Program-made: the position numbers and the translations under genes | Part shown: piece by piece, positions 24,430 to 38,040 of the stretch | Numbering within the stretch: the first letter of the stretch is position 1 | Layout of the letters: every line of letters begins with the position of its first letter | The notes under the pieces: model-generated | Database searches by the model: none | Seen by the model: only the letters and a program-made list of their open reading frames with translations | What the model was told of the DNA's origin: nothing | Origin: Eudromia elegans | Taxonomy: Eukaryota > Chordata > Aves > Tinamiformes > Tinamidae | Direction of reading: 5' to 3' | Assembly: GCA_003342815.1 (NCBI GenBank) | Contig: PTEX01000024.1 | Span: forward strand, 4,663,517-4,727,516 | DNA: 64,000 bases

Positions 24430-27400
24430 AGGTAGATTAAGTTAGGAATTCTTTGCTCAATTTCTGTTTTTTAAAAAAGCCCAGCAAAGATAGCTGCTGT
24501 AATTTGTGATGCCTAGGTACCTTTGTATGTAGGTGATTTCTCACTGTCCTCTGGCAGAGGAGCCAGTTTTCATTAAGATGCAGGATTTTTAGACTCTTTT
24601 TTCATAGAATAGGGAGAAGCTGTTGGTTGCTTGGATGGGGAAATAGTTATTGTCCTCGTAGTAATACACCAGAAAAAATAACATGCTTAAAGATGCAAAG
24701 ATGTTGTACTCTGCAGTCCATGCCGACAGGAATAGCAGCAGTGTTTGTGTTGATGAACAGCATAATGTATTATAGGTAACACGGTGTGCAGCTTATTGGC
24801 CAATGGATGAGTCTACAACTCAAGCAAGTCACAATCCTCCATACGTTCTCATGGTCTTGTGGCTTGCCCTTGCTGCTGCTAGTTTGGCCTAATTCACGTG
24901 TTTTCTATTTCGGTTCATGTATTTTCTCTGAGCTGGTGATTATTGGATCTTTGAGTTACCGTCTCTAATTAACAGCACCATTTCTGAACTTTTGTGTGCG
25001 TGCATGGTTTACTAGCACAGCTTTGCGAAACCTCCGGTATCTTTGCTTTCCTTTTCCTTGAGGCCAGACCAGAGCCCAGTCACATCTCTATTTAGTGTGG
25101 AATTCCTCGCTTGTTTGCAGAAGGGTGTAATTCCATCGCCCCTGCTGTGGGGTACACGAGTAAGTCACTAAGCCATTACGCCAGCTGAATGCAAGTGCCT
25201 GAAAGTTAATGGCAAACTGAACCTCATCCAGTTCACATGCTTCTGATTATGACTGGCTGCTGTTTATAGGTCTAATGCCAATAAAGACATCCAAAAGCTA
25301 CAACTGTAACTGGATCAGAGAATGTTTGGCTTTAACTAGCTGTCAATTAGGAGGGGAATGATGGATTCCGGATACCTTCTTGTGCATGCAGGTACAAGTG
25401 GATGTTTGCTGCAGAGAGGATGTGTGGAGGAAAACAGGAGCAGAGCAGTAGGACGTGCTATGTCAGAGCTACCTTGAAAAGTCCCCTAGACATCTCCTTT
25501 TTGCTATGTACCATGTTCATAATGTTTGAGCTTAGATATTCTTTTCAATTGCAAATTAGTCTAGTTACCTCTCCCCTGAAGTAAAATTGATAAGACAGTG
25601 ATTTTAGGGGAATTATAAATGGCGGAAAAAAATGCCTAAATAAAGCAATTTAGCAATATAGCTATATTGGTGTAGCATTACTGCTACAATCCTGTGTATA
25701 ATTTCCCATGTGGATCCTCTTAATCAGGAATAAATGCGACCTAAATATGAAAGGGCTGTCTTACACCAAAATAAGTGTTTTAGCTATAGCGTTAAGGGTC
25801 CACTTTAATATTCGCTCTCAGCTGCAGCTTTTCTAGCTGAAGGAGTTCACAGCCTGTGTCTGCCCTCTGCTCCCCATTACTGCTCTGCTGGCGGAGGCCG
25901 CTGACCCCTCTGATCTATCTTCTCTACTGTTTATGAAACTATTTTCCAACTGATTTCATAAAAATAAATTAGGTTAGCACAAGCATTTTAAATTGTAATT
26001 TACTTTAAACTGGCAAATTGAGGGGGGGAAAAGGACTGGTAGAGGGGCAGGGCTGAGGGTTTAGGGGTGGTTACCAACTCACATATCAAGTGGCAGCTAG
26101 AAGTGGAGTTTTTCTTTGAGCTTTAGCTTGACAGTGCCCATAGTATAGCACTGAACTGTGCCTAAGCAGACAGGAAGAAGCACTAACTATCCTGACGTGT
26201 TAATCCAAGCCGATGGAATTAAGTGAACCCAAAAGAAATCTCGCTGTGCTCTCTCATGCAGCATTAGCTACTCAACGCTTAAAAGATCTCTTGAGATCTG
26301 TATATTGGAACCAAAAAAGTTTCGCAGACCATCCTGCTGAAAATGAAATGTCAAAATGAAATTCAACTTTAGCAATATTAATCTGAGGTTTAGAGCTGAA
26401 TGTGTAGTCTAAAATTTATTGGCAGATTTAGCCCCTTTCAGCTGGTGGGTAGAAGAGTGAGCGTTCACTTGCCAGAAGAGTGAGTGTTCACATTTGATTT
26501 CTCTGTGGATTTATTCAGCACCATTTGTCATGAATTAATGATCAATTGTTAATTCAATATTCACTTTTCCAGCTGCACTGATTGCAAGTAGAAATCTGAA
26601 ATAATAGGTCACGTGATGTTGTTGCTTCTGCCAATAAGATGAGTGTAACTTGAATAATATTTGACCAACTCAACTGTTTCAAATGAGCTCCTGGAAAAGG
26701 CATCTAAAATGCTTCCTGTGCATCTTCATATGTGCAAGATTAATAAGTTGTTTTTTGTTTTTCCCAAATCCTCATTTCTGTGTTAATGCACAGGAATAAT
26801 TGTATATGTAATGCAAGCTAATAATTGTTCCCCGTCTTTCCGATTTGTTCACCTCCCACTAAGGACTGTCATAGTTAAATATCATATCTGAAATCTCCCT
26901 CTAATCAGAGGGGGCTGGTCAAAACATTGCAGTGATATTTGTGACCAGCTTCTCACACCAGAATGAGCGGAACCAAGATCTGACTCCACAGTGTGGATCA
27001 GGATAACAAGACTGATGTTCTTTCTGTGTCCCAAAGATGATGTCCTGGATTTTACTTGGGAATGGAATTGGTATCTTCTCAAAGTTAACATGAGCAACTC
27101 TAGTTCTGAAGGTTTCTAGAAGCTGAGTGTTCAGGCCTTATCAGCTCCTGCATCGCTGTGGCTGCTAGTATCTACTCTTAGGTGGGAACTGTGCAAACCT
27201 TGCATCCAAAGTAAGTAATACAACTGGTGTTGATTCGGTTGAGTGCTGTTCTGCACTTGCTCTGTGTATAATCCTAGAGAGATCACTCAGTCATGACCAT
27301 TCAGAAGGAAACAGTGCTGGAAAGCCCCTGGAGTTTTTCATTTCAAGGAAATACTGAGAGAGGTTCTCGGGCTGTGTAAACCTCATTACTCAGCAGTGTG

Positions 27401-29880
27401 CAGCTGTCCTCTTTCCATCTGCCCGTGGCTCCATCTGATAATTTGAAGTAATGAGTTGTAAGGCAAATAGGTAGGTAACTGCACTTGCTGCCTTTGAGCG
27501 CTCTTAAAAATAGCTTCTTTGGACCGTAATCAACAGTAATGAAAACAAGCTGTGCATTAGTGCAAGTGGCAGTCCCAGGAGCGGGTGCTGGGATCTGCAG
27601 CCTCTGCTTCGGCTTCATCTTTGGTTCTATTGAGTTGTTTGCATAAAGCCAGCATAAAGCCGAAGCTTTATGGCAACTTTTCACTGATGGAGGGGTCGCT
27701 TATAGGGACTATGTATGTGGCAACAGTGAATCAAGCCCTCTGGGCAAAACTCTTGTTTGCCACCCTTGAGCTTCAGAGGCTTTCTGTGACATTTCTCCTA
27801 TGAGTTACTTGTGCTTGCTTGGGGTTTGGGTTGGCACCCACACGGCACAAACAGCTCTAATAACTAATAATCGTTCAGCAGGCTTATTCAGCTTGGAGGA
27901 AATGTTGATGCCTTGCTTACTGGGGAAAAACAGAGCTGCCATCCAGCCGAGAGCGAGTTACTCTCTGTAACAAATGAGTATAAATAATGTGTGGATTCTG
28001 CAGTTTTTATGGGGGATTGTAGCATTAGGCCTTCCCCTGTAGGCTTCTCTGTCTTATTTACTATATTTTGTCCTGTAATCTTGATCCAACGTGCTAATGC
28101 TGATGTAGAGCGCACACAAAAATGTCACTTTTTGTGACTTTAGCTGTCCTCTCTGAGGATGCATCTGCAGTTTCTGAGACCTGCTTTGGTAGAGCCACAC
28201 ATCAGCATTTGAAAGGAAGGGAGAAAGCTTGATTCAGCTGGGTGGAGCAGGATTATTTTGAATTGGCGTTTAAAAACCATTATCTGTTCATTTCAGGACT
28301 GTTCCCCCCTCCATTCCCCTCATACGGTGCTTGCAATTTTGAGACAATTTGCTAACATATGGCTCTGAAAAGAACTACTCACACAGTTCCAGCTCATGTT
28401 GTTATTAATGGCTGGATTCAGCAAATTACACAAACAAGTCTCGCAGACTATCAGTAAAAATGTTGGCCACTTAGGATTATTTTGTGTATTTGGATTCAGG
28501 TAATAGTTACTTTTTACTAGATGTTTCATACAAGCTCACAAGAGAACTAACCTCGGTGACATGAGAAACAGCAGTTTCCTGCTATTTTGGTCTAAAATAT
28601 TGGCAAAGGTAATGCAGTTGCATACACGAGGGCTTGCTGTAAGATATTGTGAATAGTGATATGTGATTATTGGCATTCTTTGTAGCAATCAGACTTAAAC
28701 TTCTTCCAGCGAAGAAAACAAAAAATAAGCTTAGTGAAAATGGAACGAGGGGCTGAAATATAAAGAGGAAAACATCTCTAAGGAAATAGACCTTTTAAAG
28801 ACCTTTCATGTTTACATTTCTTTCTTCTTCACTGTGAATAGAGCAGTGTGAATGCAGTAACAGCAGAGCTTGTTTGAAACTTGTCTAGGGGAGCTGTGCA
28901 TATGCAAGGCACAGAGAACTTACCTTCTAAAGAAGACTTGTTTCTTCAAGGTACCAAATGCCTTGCATTTTATTCAAAGTCATTCCTCACAGAAGCACTC
29001 CAAAATCGTTGGGATCCTGGCCGGAAAGTTGCATGTCTTTCCGAAGTCAAATGCTCCCCCCTGGTTTAGACTTGGTATGTGAGTACTGCAGAGAATTAAA
29101 TGGAGATTTTGGTCCAAAGGGATGCTGTGGCAGAGATGCTAGACAGTAACTGCCATGTGCTCTGTATGGTTATGATAATTAAGGGTATTTGCAACATAAC
29201 AAGCAACTGAGTTTCAGCTATTTGAAAAATAGCTGATACTCAGCTGAAAATTTTGTCTTCTCTTCCCATTCCCCCCTCCAAGCCTTTCAACTGATATAGG
29301 ATGATTGACTGTTCCTAGTTCAGTGCAGTATAGGCAATTTATTGTTCCAGAAATATTACACTTGGACTATCACAGTTTGAATGTGTATAATTTCTGTTTG
29401 ATATTCGCATTGTGATAAGTTTTCTAATCCTTATTTAGGGAAATATTTGACTTTTTGTTTCTTTAGAATTTTGTCTTCACTTTCTTGTAGCCTTTTTAGA
29501 CAACTTTTGCACACAGTTTGTTATACTGTGAGATTGGTTCCTCATTGAGTTACTTCAGTCCTGCATGAGTTTAATAGCTGGTATTTAATTGAATTAGCAT
29601 CAGCAAAGAAGTGAGCTATTAGACTCTGGATTTACTCTCATTTTAGAATATGCACATATCTGTATGTGAGTTTTTCTTTTCATCTCCTTTATATATATCT
29701 AGATGAAACTCATTATCAGTAATTCAAATTTAAATTCAATTTGTAGAATCACCTATTTAAGGTATTGCCAAGTTTGCTTGTTTTCTCAAATATCCAATTT
29801 AACCCTTTGTAGCCAAAATGTTATGAGACCTACCAGTTATTCAATGGCACCAATTTGGGGTCTGGTCTCCCTCAGACTGC
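24430..29880. other. Gene-free AT-rich region
   Basis: No coding exon is supported over about 5.4 kb. Open frames are below about 115 codons and lack recognisable motifs. It contains an imperfect 23-bp duplication (26,451-26,495) and a TAAT-rich patch (26,505-26,590). Otherwise there is no repeat or RNA gene I can name. Confidence 0.65.
26451..26495. repeat. Imperfect 23-bp tandem duplication
   Basis: AGAAGAGTGAGCGTTCAC and AGAAGAGTGAGTGTTCAC lie 23 bases apart with one mismatch in the shared word. A small, slightly diverged local duplication. Confidence 0.8.
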
Positions 29881-29884
29881 CCTC

Positions 29885-30628
29885 GGAGGGACCTAAGCAG
29901 GCTGGAGGAATGGGCAAACTGGAACCTTAGGCAATTCCAGAAAGAGCCATGCACAGCCCTGCGCTTGGGAAGGGTGAACTCCTTCCAGCAGTACAAGCTG
30001 AGGACGATCTGGCTGGGATCCGGGGGTCCTGGTTGGCAGCAAGTGGAGCATGAGCCAGCGGCCAAGGGCAGGCCGGGCTGTGGGAGCAGGAGCACAGCGA
30101 GTGCTCCGAGCACAGGGATGACCTGCTTTTTCCTCAACACTTGGGGGACCACATCTAGAGCACTGTGACCACTGTGGTCCCCCACCCCTAGTACAGGAAA
30201 GACACCAATGAAAAGGAGTGAACTCGTCAGAGAGCTACTAAGATGGGCAAGCCAGGAGAAGGGAAGGCTCAAGGACCCTAAGGGCAGTCCTTTGATGCCT
30301 CTAAGGAGATAATCAAGAACACTGACTCCATCTCCTTACAGTGTTATGTGTTGTGAGGATGCAAGAAAATGGGTATAAACGGAAAAACGAGGAGTTCTAA
30401 CTGGTTATAAGGACAAACTTTCTCACTTTTGGGACAATGATACACAGAAACAGACTGCCCAGCAGGACTGTGCAATCCCCATCCTGAGCAGTTTACAAGA
30501 TACAAGTAGGTTAATTCCCACGTCGTCTGATTTGATCCTATACCTGGTCCTGCTTTGAGCTGGAGTTTGGACCAGAGAGTAATAAGATCCGTTCCAGCCT
30601 GGATTTTCTTCTGATGCTGTGAAATGTG
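29885..30628 (+). mobile_element. CR1 LINE, 5'-truncated 3' fragment
   Basis: A non-LTR retrotransposon remnant covering the end of the reverse-transcriptase ORF and the 3' UTR. The plus strand at about 29,900-30,000 translates to RLEEWANWNL, then LRLGRVNSFQQYKL, matching the RLEEWANRNL and LHLGRNNP..QYRL blocks at the C-terminal side of CR1 ORF2. HLEYCV-like codons are decayed near 30,150. Next come the CR1-type downstream words ACAGACTGCCCAGC (30,450), CCTGCTTTGAGCTGGAG (30,549-30,565) and a decayed TTCCAGCCTGGATTTTCTTC end. The 8-bp ATTCTATGA-like terminal repeats are barely preserved. At about 740 bp against about 4.5 kb full length it is strongly 5'-truncated. The reading frame is not continuous, so it is an old, inactive copy. 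The exact left boundary is uncertain. Confidence 0.88.
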
Positions 30629-30629
30629 A

Positions 30630-33600
30630 TCATTTTTTAACAAAATATTTTTAATCCCTGTAAATACGTCTAGAAAACAAGAAATACAAAAATGTATATG
30701 CTTAGTGAGAACTTACTCTTCAGTTCTTTCAGCAGAAATGTATCACCTTGAGAAACATCAATAAAGACACCGCTTAAGTCCACTTAGGCTCTCAAAACAG
30801 AGCTAAGTTGCAGTTCAATGACTGATATGTGATGAGATAAAATGAATTATTTATACATTACATTTCTGTTACGTGTAAAAAAAAAATGTTGTTTCAGAAG
30901 AAAAAAAAGTGTTTTTAAAAAACAAAGTTGCTGAGCTTGCTATTACTTTTTTTTATTTAAAAATGGTACTTTGAAATCTTTAAAGGACTTTAGAAGTGCA
31001 GAGACTTCTAATAAATACATCTAATATAAGTACATCAAATAGTCTAGTACTCGAATGAAAGGCAGAATCAGCAATAAGAGAACCCTCCTGTGGACAGGGG
31101 GGTTGCTTGACATCAGGTGGTTGGGCAGGAGCCCAAATCATAAGCAGTTAATACAGCGTGCTTGTAAGAGGAGACGTGGGTGCTTTTCACAACAGGACGC
31201 TCTGCCCAGAAACATGACCGGTAACTGGGGTGAATTATTTGAGAGTGATTATACAAAGTGGGGAACTGTTGCATTCAGGTTTGTCTCCGTTTTTATAAGG
31301 TCTTGAGTTTCCACCAAGAGTCTTTCAACTAGTGTGCCTATTTACCATGTATGACTGCCAAAAGAGATATCAAAATCTCCCATTTTAGGGGAACAGTAAT
31401 TTACTGATGCAAACGATAACAAAATAAGGCATTGTTATGTCTGGAACAGAATGTACTGAGAATAATAAATCTCTTTTGTGGAGGATCTATTTCCCCTTCA
31501 TTTTACCTTTTGTGTAGGACCTGACTTGTATAAATATGAATATTTGGTTGCAATCGCGTTTCCAGGAATCATGTCATAATAAGCGGAAAAGCAATCCAGC
31601 TATATTTTGCAAGTTAGTCATTCTGACTCATGTGGATGGTATTCTCATTATTGAATATACATGTAAATATTTCCATTAACAGTAAGCTGTTGTGCCATGA
31701 TGCGTTCACGTAAAAAAGTGCATCAAGAAGATATACTCCGTGGTAATGTGGGTACCACTTGTTTCCAGCAGTAACAAGAACATAGTAAAAAATTTCACTT
31801 CATTTACTGTTTCTGTCCCTAAAATTTTAAGCCAGTCTTTCATCAGCCTCCTTTTATCCTTTATTGCAACTTGTAAATCTAAGATAGTTTCATCTTCAGT
31901 GCTCTGTTCTGTCTTAACAGGGGATGCTTAACCTTTGTTCCAGATGACTATTCAGTGTCTAATTAGCTTGGTCTTTAAAACCAAAAAAATGCTCTATCAA
32001 GCATGTTATAAAATCCCTCCTACTCCCTTATCATTCTTTCTCCCTGGCTTCCTCATTTTAGTGCCTGAAATTACACTCTATTACTCCCTCTTTTGTATTT
32101 CCCTTTGCAGAATCCATTCTGATCTTCTGGTTGCCACAATTTTCTTCATTATTTTATTAGACATCCACTTCCACAATTACGTTTTCTTGTAATTACGATA
32201 TTGGGGTTTTTTTTGTTGCTGACTTTTTGCGATGGAGCATCAGGCTTGTCATCTGTAAGCTTCTCTAATTACTAACCCTTCCCAAGTGCTTCATTTGCTC
32301 CCTAATTTTGTTGACTACCTTTTCAGCAACGCAGAAAGGTCCTACTTATTCCCACTTAATTTGTTCCAAAACCTTTTCACTTGGAAATCTATTATATGTG
32401 TTACGTGAAAGTTACCGTTACTCCCTGTGCTTAACCTCTTGCCTTGCACGTTCTGAGTGAGCAGCTTGTTTACTCGCTGCCATTCGTGTGACTTAATGGG
32501 GATCAGTTGTTCTAGTGGTCTCGAGGCAGCCACTGTTCCTTGGTGGTTATCCATCATTATCCATTAGTGCATTCCTCTTTTATTTCCTCCTTGTACTCTT
32601 GAGATCCTTGTGTTTGTGAGGTAGCAGCATTGCAGAACTCAGTCCAGTGATGGATCATAGCCTGATTCTCTGAATATTTTTCCAAAACCAAAGCCTCAAA
32701 CTAGCAAAACCCTAGTAGTTGCAGTCTGAAATTAGGTTTCATTTTCTTGACATGCCACGTGTCACATCGGAGTGTTTGGCTTTGTGCTGTTGCTGTGTTT
32801 ATAGAGGTTTTAGAAGGGAAGCATGGGATTGGGAAGCAAGATAATCCAAAGTTCAGGTCTTGCCAAAGGCACAGTGGGTTTTTTTTAAAGTGGACAAGGA
32901 GAGGTCATCCCTTTTCAGGTTCAAGAGCTGCTGTGACCAGCTTTATGCCTGTCATGGAAGTCTTGTGTGTATTTCAGGGATGAATCTGTTTAGAAGTGTT
33001 TTATTCTTGTGCGTATGCAGGAAGGAAAAAGGAAACTTGGGAGTCCTCGTCTGGCCTTGGTCTCTTCTCCATATACTTTGTTGTCCTCTCTTCAGCACAT
33101 ATATAAAATGCCTTTTCTGTTTGCTGGTGGCTTTTGTTTCTCTGCTCCCAAGAGATTTTTTCAGTGCCTCTCCCTTAATGATAAAGTCTCTTTTTAATAA
33201 GAAATGCATCAAAGGTTGGCTGCAGCAATCACCTGGGTTTGAAATTAAGAGGACAGTTGAATTCATCTTGCTTTACTCTTTGGCTCAGTTCATGGATACA
33301 TGGTGGTATCCACGGCCTTGATATATGTGCGTGCAAAAACCCTTTGCTCCAGCTGCTGTTCCAGAACCAGATTCACTCTGGAAGCACTTCTGAGGTGTTA
33401 GTTCTGTTGACTTTACACCATTTCTGTAGTCCTTTTAATGAGTCTGTAGTGCAGAAAAGCAAAATAACAAAACTTTGTGTCCAAAGAAAACTGTCCCACT
33501 CTTTAGATAATAATCTAAATGTGTTCTGTTCTGCTAGATCACCATTAGGGTTATTCGAATCCTATCTAAACAGTGCAATAATAACCGATGCCGTACCAGA

Positions 33601-35300
33601 AAAGCATGTCTCCCGTTGGATTTTCCTTTGATCACTCCCTCCTTTTGTGCTGTGGGACGAGACGTGTCATGCAGTTGTACCTGGGGAGTTGCTGTTTCTT
33701 GTATCCAGCGTATAGTTCAGCAAAGGTCACACGTGAAGAGATGTTGAATCACCTTCATTTGGGATTTGTGCCTACTTAACTTCTTTCTAGGTGCGTTTTC
33801 TGTGCTTACAGCAAACTTTTCTCAGTTTTTCCGTAGTCATAATCAAATTCTTGGTCAGTCCAAAGCTGTACTTTTTTCTACATTTTAACACAAAAACATC
33901 TGTAGTCCTCTGTAGTACATTTTTTATTTAGTTCATAACTGAATCTTGACAAAACCAGTAATTTTAGTAGCACGAACAATGATAAAGAAACCGTCAGAAA
34001 CTAGCGATGTGATAGTTATTTTGCATGAAAGAATTAGTGAGCACAGGAGCGAAAGAGAACACTCATCTAATATCTGCCTTGTGCTGCTGCAAGTCATCGT
34101 GGTTTGTACTGCGCCCACCTCCTGAAATATTGTTATTCTGCTGCTATCTTGTTTCCTCTGTTGTTTTTTTCCCTGTGCATAATTATCTCATCGCATCCTG
34201 GATCCCATCTCTGCTCTTTCTTGCATGCAGAACATGTTTCCCGCAATCTGTTCTCTTCTCCCCGAGTGTCTTTCTTAAAGGAATCAGTTTACATTGACAC
34301 TGAGTAGACAGTAGGAGAGTCCTGCTGGGTGCCCTCGCTATAACCTGATTTCCTCCCTATTTGTTCCATGGGAAATGGTTACCTGCAGCGTTTAAACACA
34401 CTTTCAGACTGCTGATTCAAAACTAAACAACCTAAAAAGCATACAGAAATGAGATCTGCAGGATCATTTGGAACATTAAGGCATTTGCTCAAAGCCTTTT
34501 CAGACAATGGTAGTCTTAGTTATTCGTACAGAGTGGCAGAAAGTTTGGAACAGAGAAATTAAATTCTTGATTTGCCCCTCGTCATGCCTTGGAGTTGCTT
34601 GTGCATGTGTATTAAAATCAAATTAATTATATCCCTGTCTCCTGCCAGTTCCGTTTTGTCAACCCTCAGTATATTGTGCTTGACCAGATGGTTTCAAATA
34701 TTAGCTTTGAATATATCTCGGGAGCTGGACATCTCAGTGGTTTTCACAGGAATTGTGGAGCTGTTGACAGTTTTGGGTCTAGCTCAGGTAGGCAAAAGTC
34801 AATTTTATATTAAAAAACTCCCACCACTAACTGGCATTTAGCAGCCTGTGTGAAATGATCCTGGGCTTTCATATGCGATCCTGACAGAGCTATTTACACA
34901 AGCCATTATTGTTGATATTCATCTGCATTTTCATTAACAGTCACTTTGGGAAGTTTTTTGCAAACATGAGTGTGTTGTCTTGTGGCCTTTGAAATAATGG
35001 TTAGTTCCTCTCCCAGAAGGATGGGGCTGTACTGCAGGGCTGGAATAAACTACCTGTATTCAGTTTATAATTTAGCTTTAGGTTTTAGAATACCTCAGGA
35101 TGAGAAGTATTTTATAAATATGAAATGCTATGTGCTGTTTGAGTCTTCCTGTAGCTAATATACCATGGAAACCTCTGGAAAATTAGTAGAATTGGGGTAG
35201 CCAGCTATAAAAGGCTTAGAAAGATGTCATTCATACCTGGATGAATAGATTGCATGTGCTAGCTCCAGAAGCAGTCAGCCCTTCTTGGGATTTGTATTAT
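30630..35300. other. Gene-free AT-rich region
   Basis: No exon is supported. It includes A-rich low complexity at about 30,877-30,925 and a T- and C-rich plus strand at about 31,790-32,190. The widest open frame is 153 codons (32,860-33,321), with a hydrophobic, cysteine-rich peptide I do not recognise. A TTCATATGCG...GCATTTTCATTAAC stretch at 34,868-34,940 looks like possible regulatory sequence but cannot be verified. Confidence 0.6.
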
Positions 35301-35329
35301 TGATATTTAATGAACTAATATATTTGCTT

Positions 35330-35640
35330 GATCAGTGTCATCAGGAGCATCGTCTTTGTGCCGGCTCTAAATACGAATCAGGGATGACCCCGGTTAAGAG
35401 CCTTGTTTTGAACCAGGGGTGCACGTGTTGCTGGGAGGTGGTGAAGCGGTGTTTGCAGCTCTGCTGCATCCCGTCTCCATCCTGCCGCATGCAGCGTGAG
35501 TCGCAGTGCTCCCCAAAGCCAGCTGCCCAGGGGAGGTGCGCCTGCAGCTTGCTGCAGTGCTGGAGCACGGGCATTTACCTGGATGAATGTTTGACCTGCT
35601 TGGTTAGGGGAGGAGAAAGCAGTGCTTTATCCAGCGGGTT
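35330..35640. other. GC-richer patch
   Basis: A moderately GC-rich segment with an open plus-strand frame (35,285-35,692, 135 codons, cysteine-rich) and a 77-codon frame opposite. Neither shows a recognisable family, and the cysteines arise from repeated TGC words. No supported exon. Confidence 0.4.
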
Positions 35641-37968
35641 GTTACTCCTTTCCTTTGAGAAAGGTATTAATCAAAACAGATGGTCCACCTGATTTTCAGC
35701 ACCCTGACGTTTCAGTACCTTGCGCTCATTCTCCATGCATATTCTTGCTGCTTGTTTGGTCCTGATCCTCATGCCCATCTGGCATCCAGCACTGAGCTGC
35801 TGCACCATTTGCATACGTGGCCCACCAAGATTTCTGTGCTCTTCGGAAACACTTTATCAAGTCAATGTGAAGCGTATTGGAACCAGCATAAAAGAGCTTG
35901 CCTACCTCTTGCTTTGCAGCAAATGCCTCCCAGCAGGTCTTATTAGCCTGAAGTCAGTTGCTGCCCACAAGAAGTGAGCTCTCCCCCCGCTGCAAAGGAC
36001 TGTGCAGACTCTTCTTCACTCTGGTTGTGTGTGGTGGGGGGTATTTAGGTGTAAAAACGTGGAACTCTGTGATGTTATTTGGCACAGCTCTTCATCCCCA
36101 TGAAGGCTTCCAACTCTAATTATACATACTCAGGCTCGAGACCGCTCAGCAAAATGAAAGAATAAGGAAAGAACACAAATGACAGGAAAAGAGTATTTCT
36201 GCTTTTCTCTCTCTTTTTACTGAATTTATTAAATTTTCAGATTTTTAAGAGCCTCCACCATATTTTGTTGCTCTGATGCCATCTTAAATTTTAGCCTTTG
36301 CTCTGCTTTTACAGTGAATAAAGTTTGTTCTTTCAGATAACTGAGTTCCTGGAAGGAATTTTTGTAGTGTTAGGAGAACCACAGAGGGAAGGGCTTTGTG
36401 CATCTGTTCTCTACCTTTCTTACACTGAAAGGCAGGCAAACCTTCACTGGCCAAAGCTGCCCTTTCAGGTAAACTTGCCAATAAACAGTACGTTTGGTAT
36501 AGTGAATGCTAGTGCAAATGCATGTCGAGAGTGTTCTGGGCAGACTTGCCATCTAAGACACTGGTGGAATATTTTGTATCTGCTGCCTTTGTCCTGAGTC
36601 TGGGAGGAACAGACTTATATCTGACATATGTTTGCTACCTAGCTCATAACAGAGAAATGTAGGACTTTTCTGATACATGTACTTTCAGAGGAAAAATATG
36701 TGGTTATTATAACGTGTAGCAGGAATAACTGCATTCTCAAGCTATCATTGCTTGCCTGTTACAAGGATTTGAAGGTTTGGGAATGAATTCCAAATATAAA
36801 GCAGCAGCTAAAGAATAATATTGGAACAAAATAAAAGTAAAGTAGAAACATTTTTTTCCTATTTCTTCTATTTAACAATTTCAATTAGGGATCTCCAATT
36901 CCAAATTACTGGAATAACCCTATAGAGAACATCACAGAAAGATTTGTAAGAATTATGCTGTTCAGAATAATTGTGCATCTAGACTGAGTTTTTCATATGT
37001 GCCTTGGATTTAATGGATATAATGGGCCCCACATATGTTGTTTACAGGATTGGGCTATTTGTGGCCTATTGCATTGGTTCGGGTGGATTCTTCCAAGTGA
37101 CACCAAAATTTGTCACTTGGACTTTGTAAAGCATTTGTGGTGGGATAATATACCGCTCAGATAAACAAATAAATAAATATGAATGTTGATTTTGGGTGAG
37201 AGACTGCCTGCCAAAAGAGACTGAGGATGAAGTAACTTGATTGGTGAAAAGGAGGATGTTCCAGAATTCTGCACGGTGGTTTTATTGCCTGTGACTTTTA
37301 TATGGGTATTCAAATGGATTCAGTTCCACCTGGGAAATTCTCTTTAAAGTCAAGCTGTATTTTTGCCTTGGGAAACTCGAACTGGCAGAACATTCTGCAG
37401 AGCAGAGGCATGCAAAGTGTAATAACTAATCAGATATTTATTAGATTTTAAAAATTCCTTATTGTTATCATTATTTCTATTTTCCTTGGACCCTTGAAGA
37501 CAAATAGTTTCTATATTGCTAAACTTCATTCTGTTTTGATACAGAGCAATTCATTCCTGAGGTGTTGATGCTCATTTATTTTACCTGGAAAAGTAATACG
37601 ATGTTTTACCGCAAAATAGGCTAGACATAAACAGGATTTAAAATAAACCTTATAAATAAAAAGATGTTTGAGTCAGACCTAGCAGAAATGAAAATGAATC
37701 TTTTATATCTGCAATATAAAAGGGAAAAAATTCCCTGATATTCCTGGCCTGGAAAATTACCATCCTTTAGAAGTCAGTCAGTGCTCATTTGACTCTGGCC
37801 CTTGCTCACCCTCAGACTATTACTCCATTTTACTCCACATCCTGCAGGATGCACGGGCTAGAGCAAAGTTTGCAGCATTCCAGTCTCAGTGGTTTCCCTT
37901 TGAGCGCATGCATAAAGTACACAGGATGCACAGATGAAACGCCAGGACTAAACTTTGAAAGTCACAAA

Positions 37969-38040
37969 TGGGAATAAATAAAAATAAAGCCTAGCATCAA
38001 ACATAAATAAAATAATAGACAAAAATAAGTAAAAATAGAC
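37969..38040 (+). repeat. A-rich low-complexity tract
   Basis: Repeated AAATAAA and AAAATA words with few C or G over about 70 bases. Probably a decayed A-rich simple repeat. Confidence 0.6.

Noticed and set aside
29841-30272. 143-codon minus-strand open frame
   Set aside because: It is the antisense of the CR1 reverse-transcriptase remnant.
32860-33321. 153-codon hydrophobic open frame
   Set aside because: T-rich DNA gives hydrophobic codons. There is no signal peptide plus domain pattern and no recognisable family.
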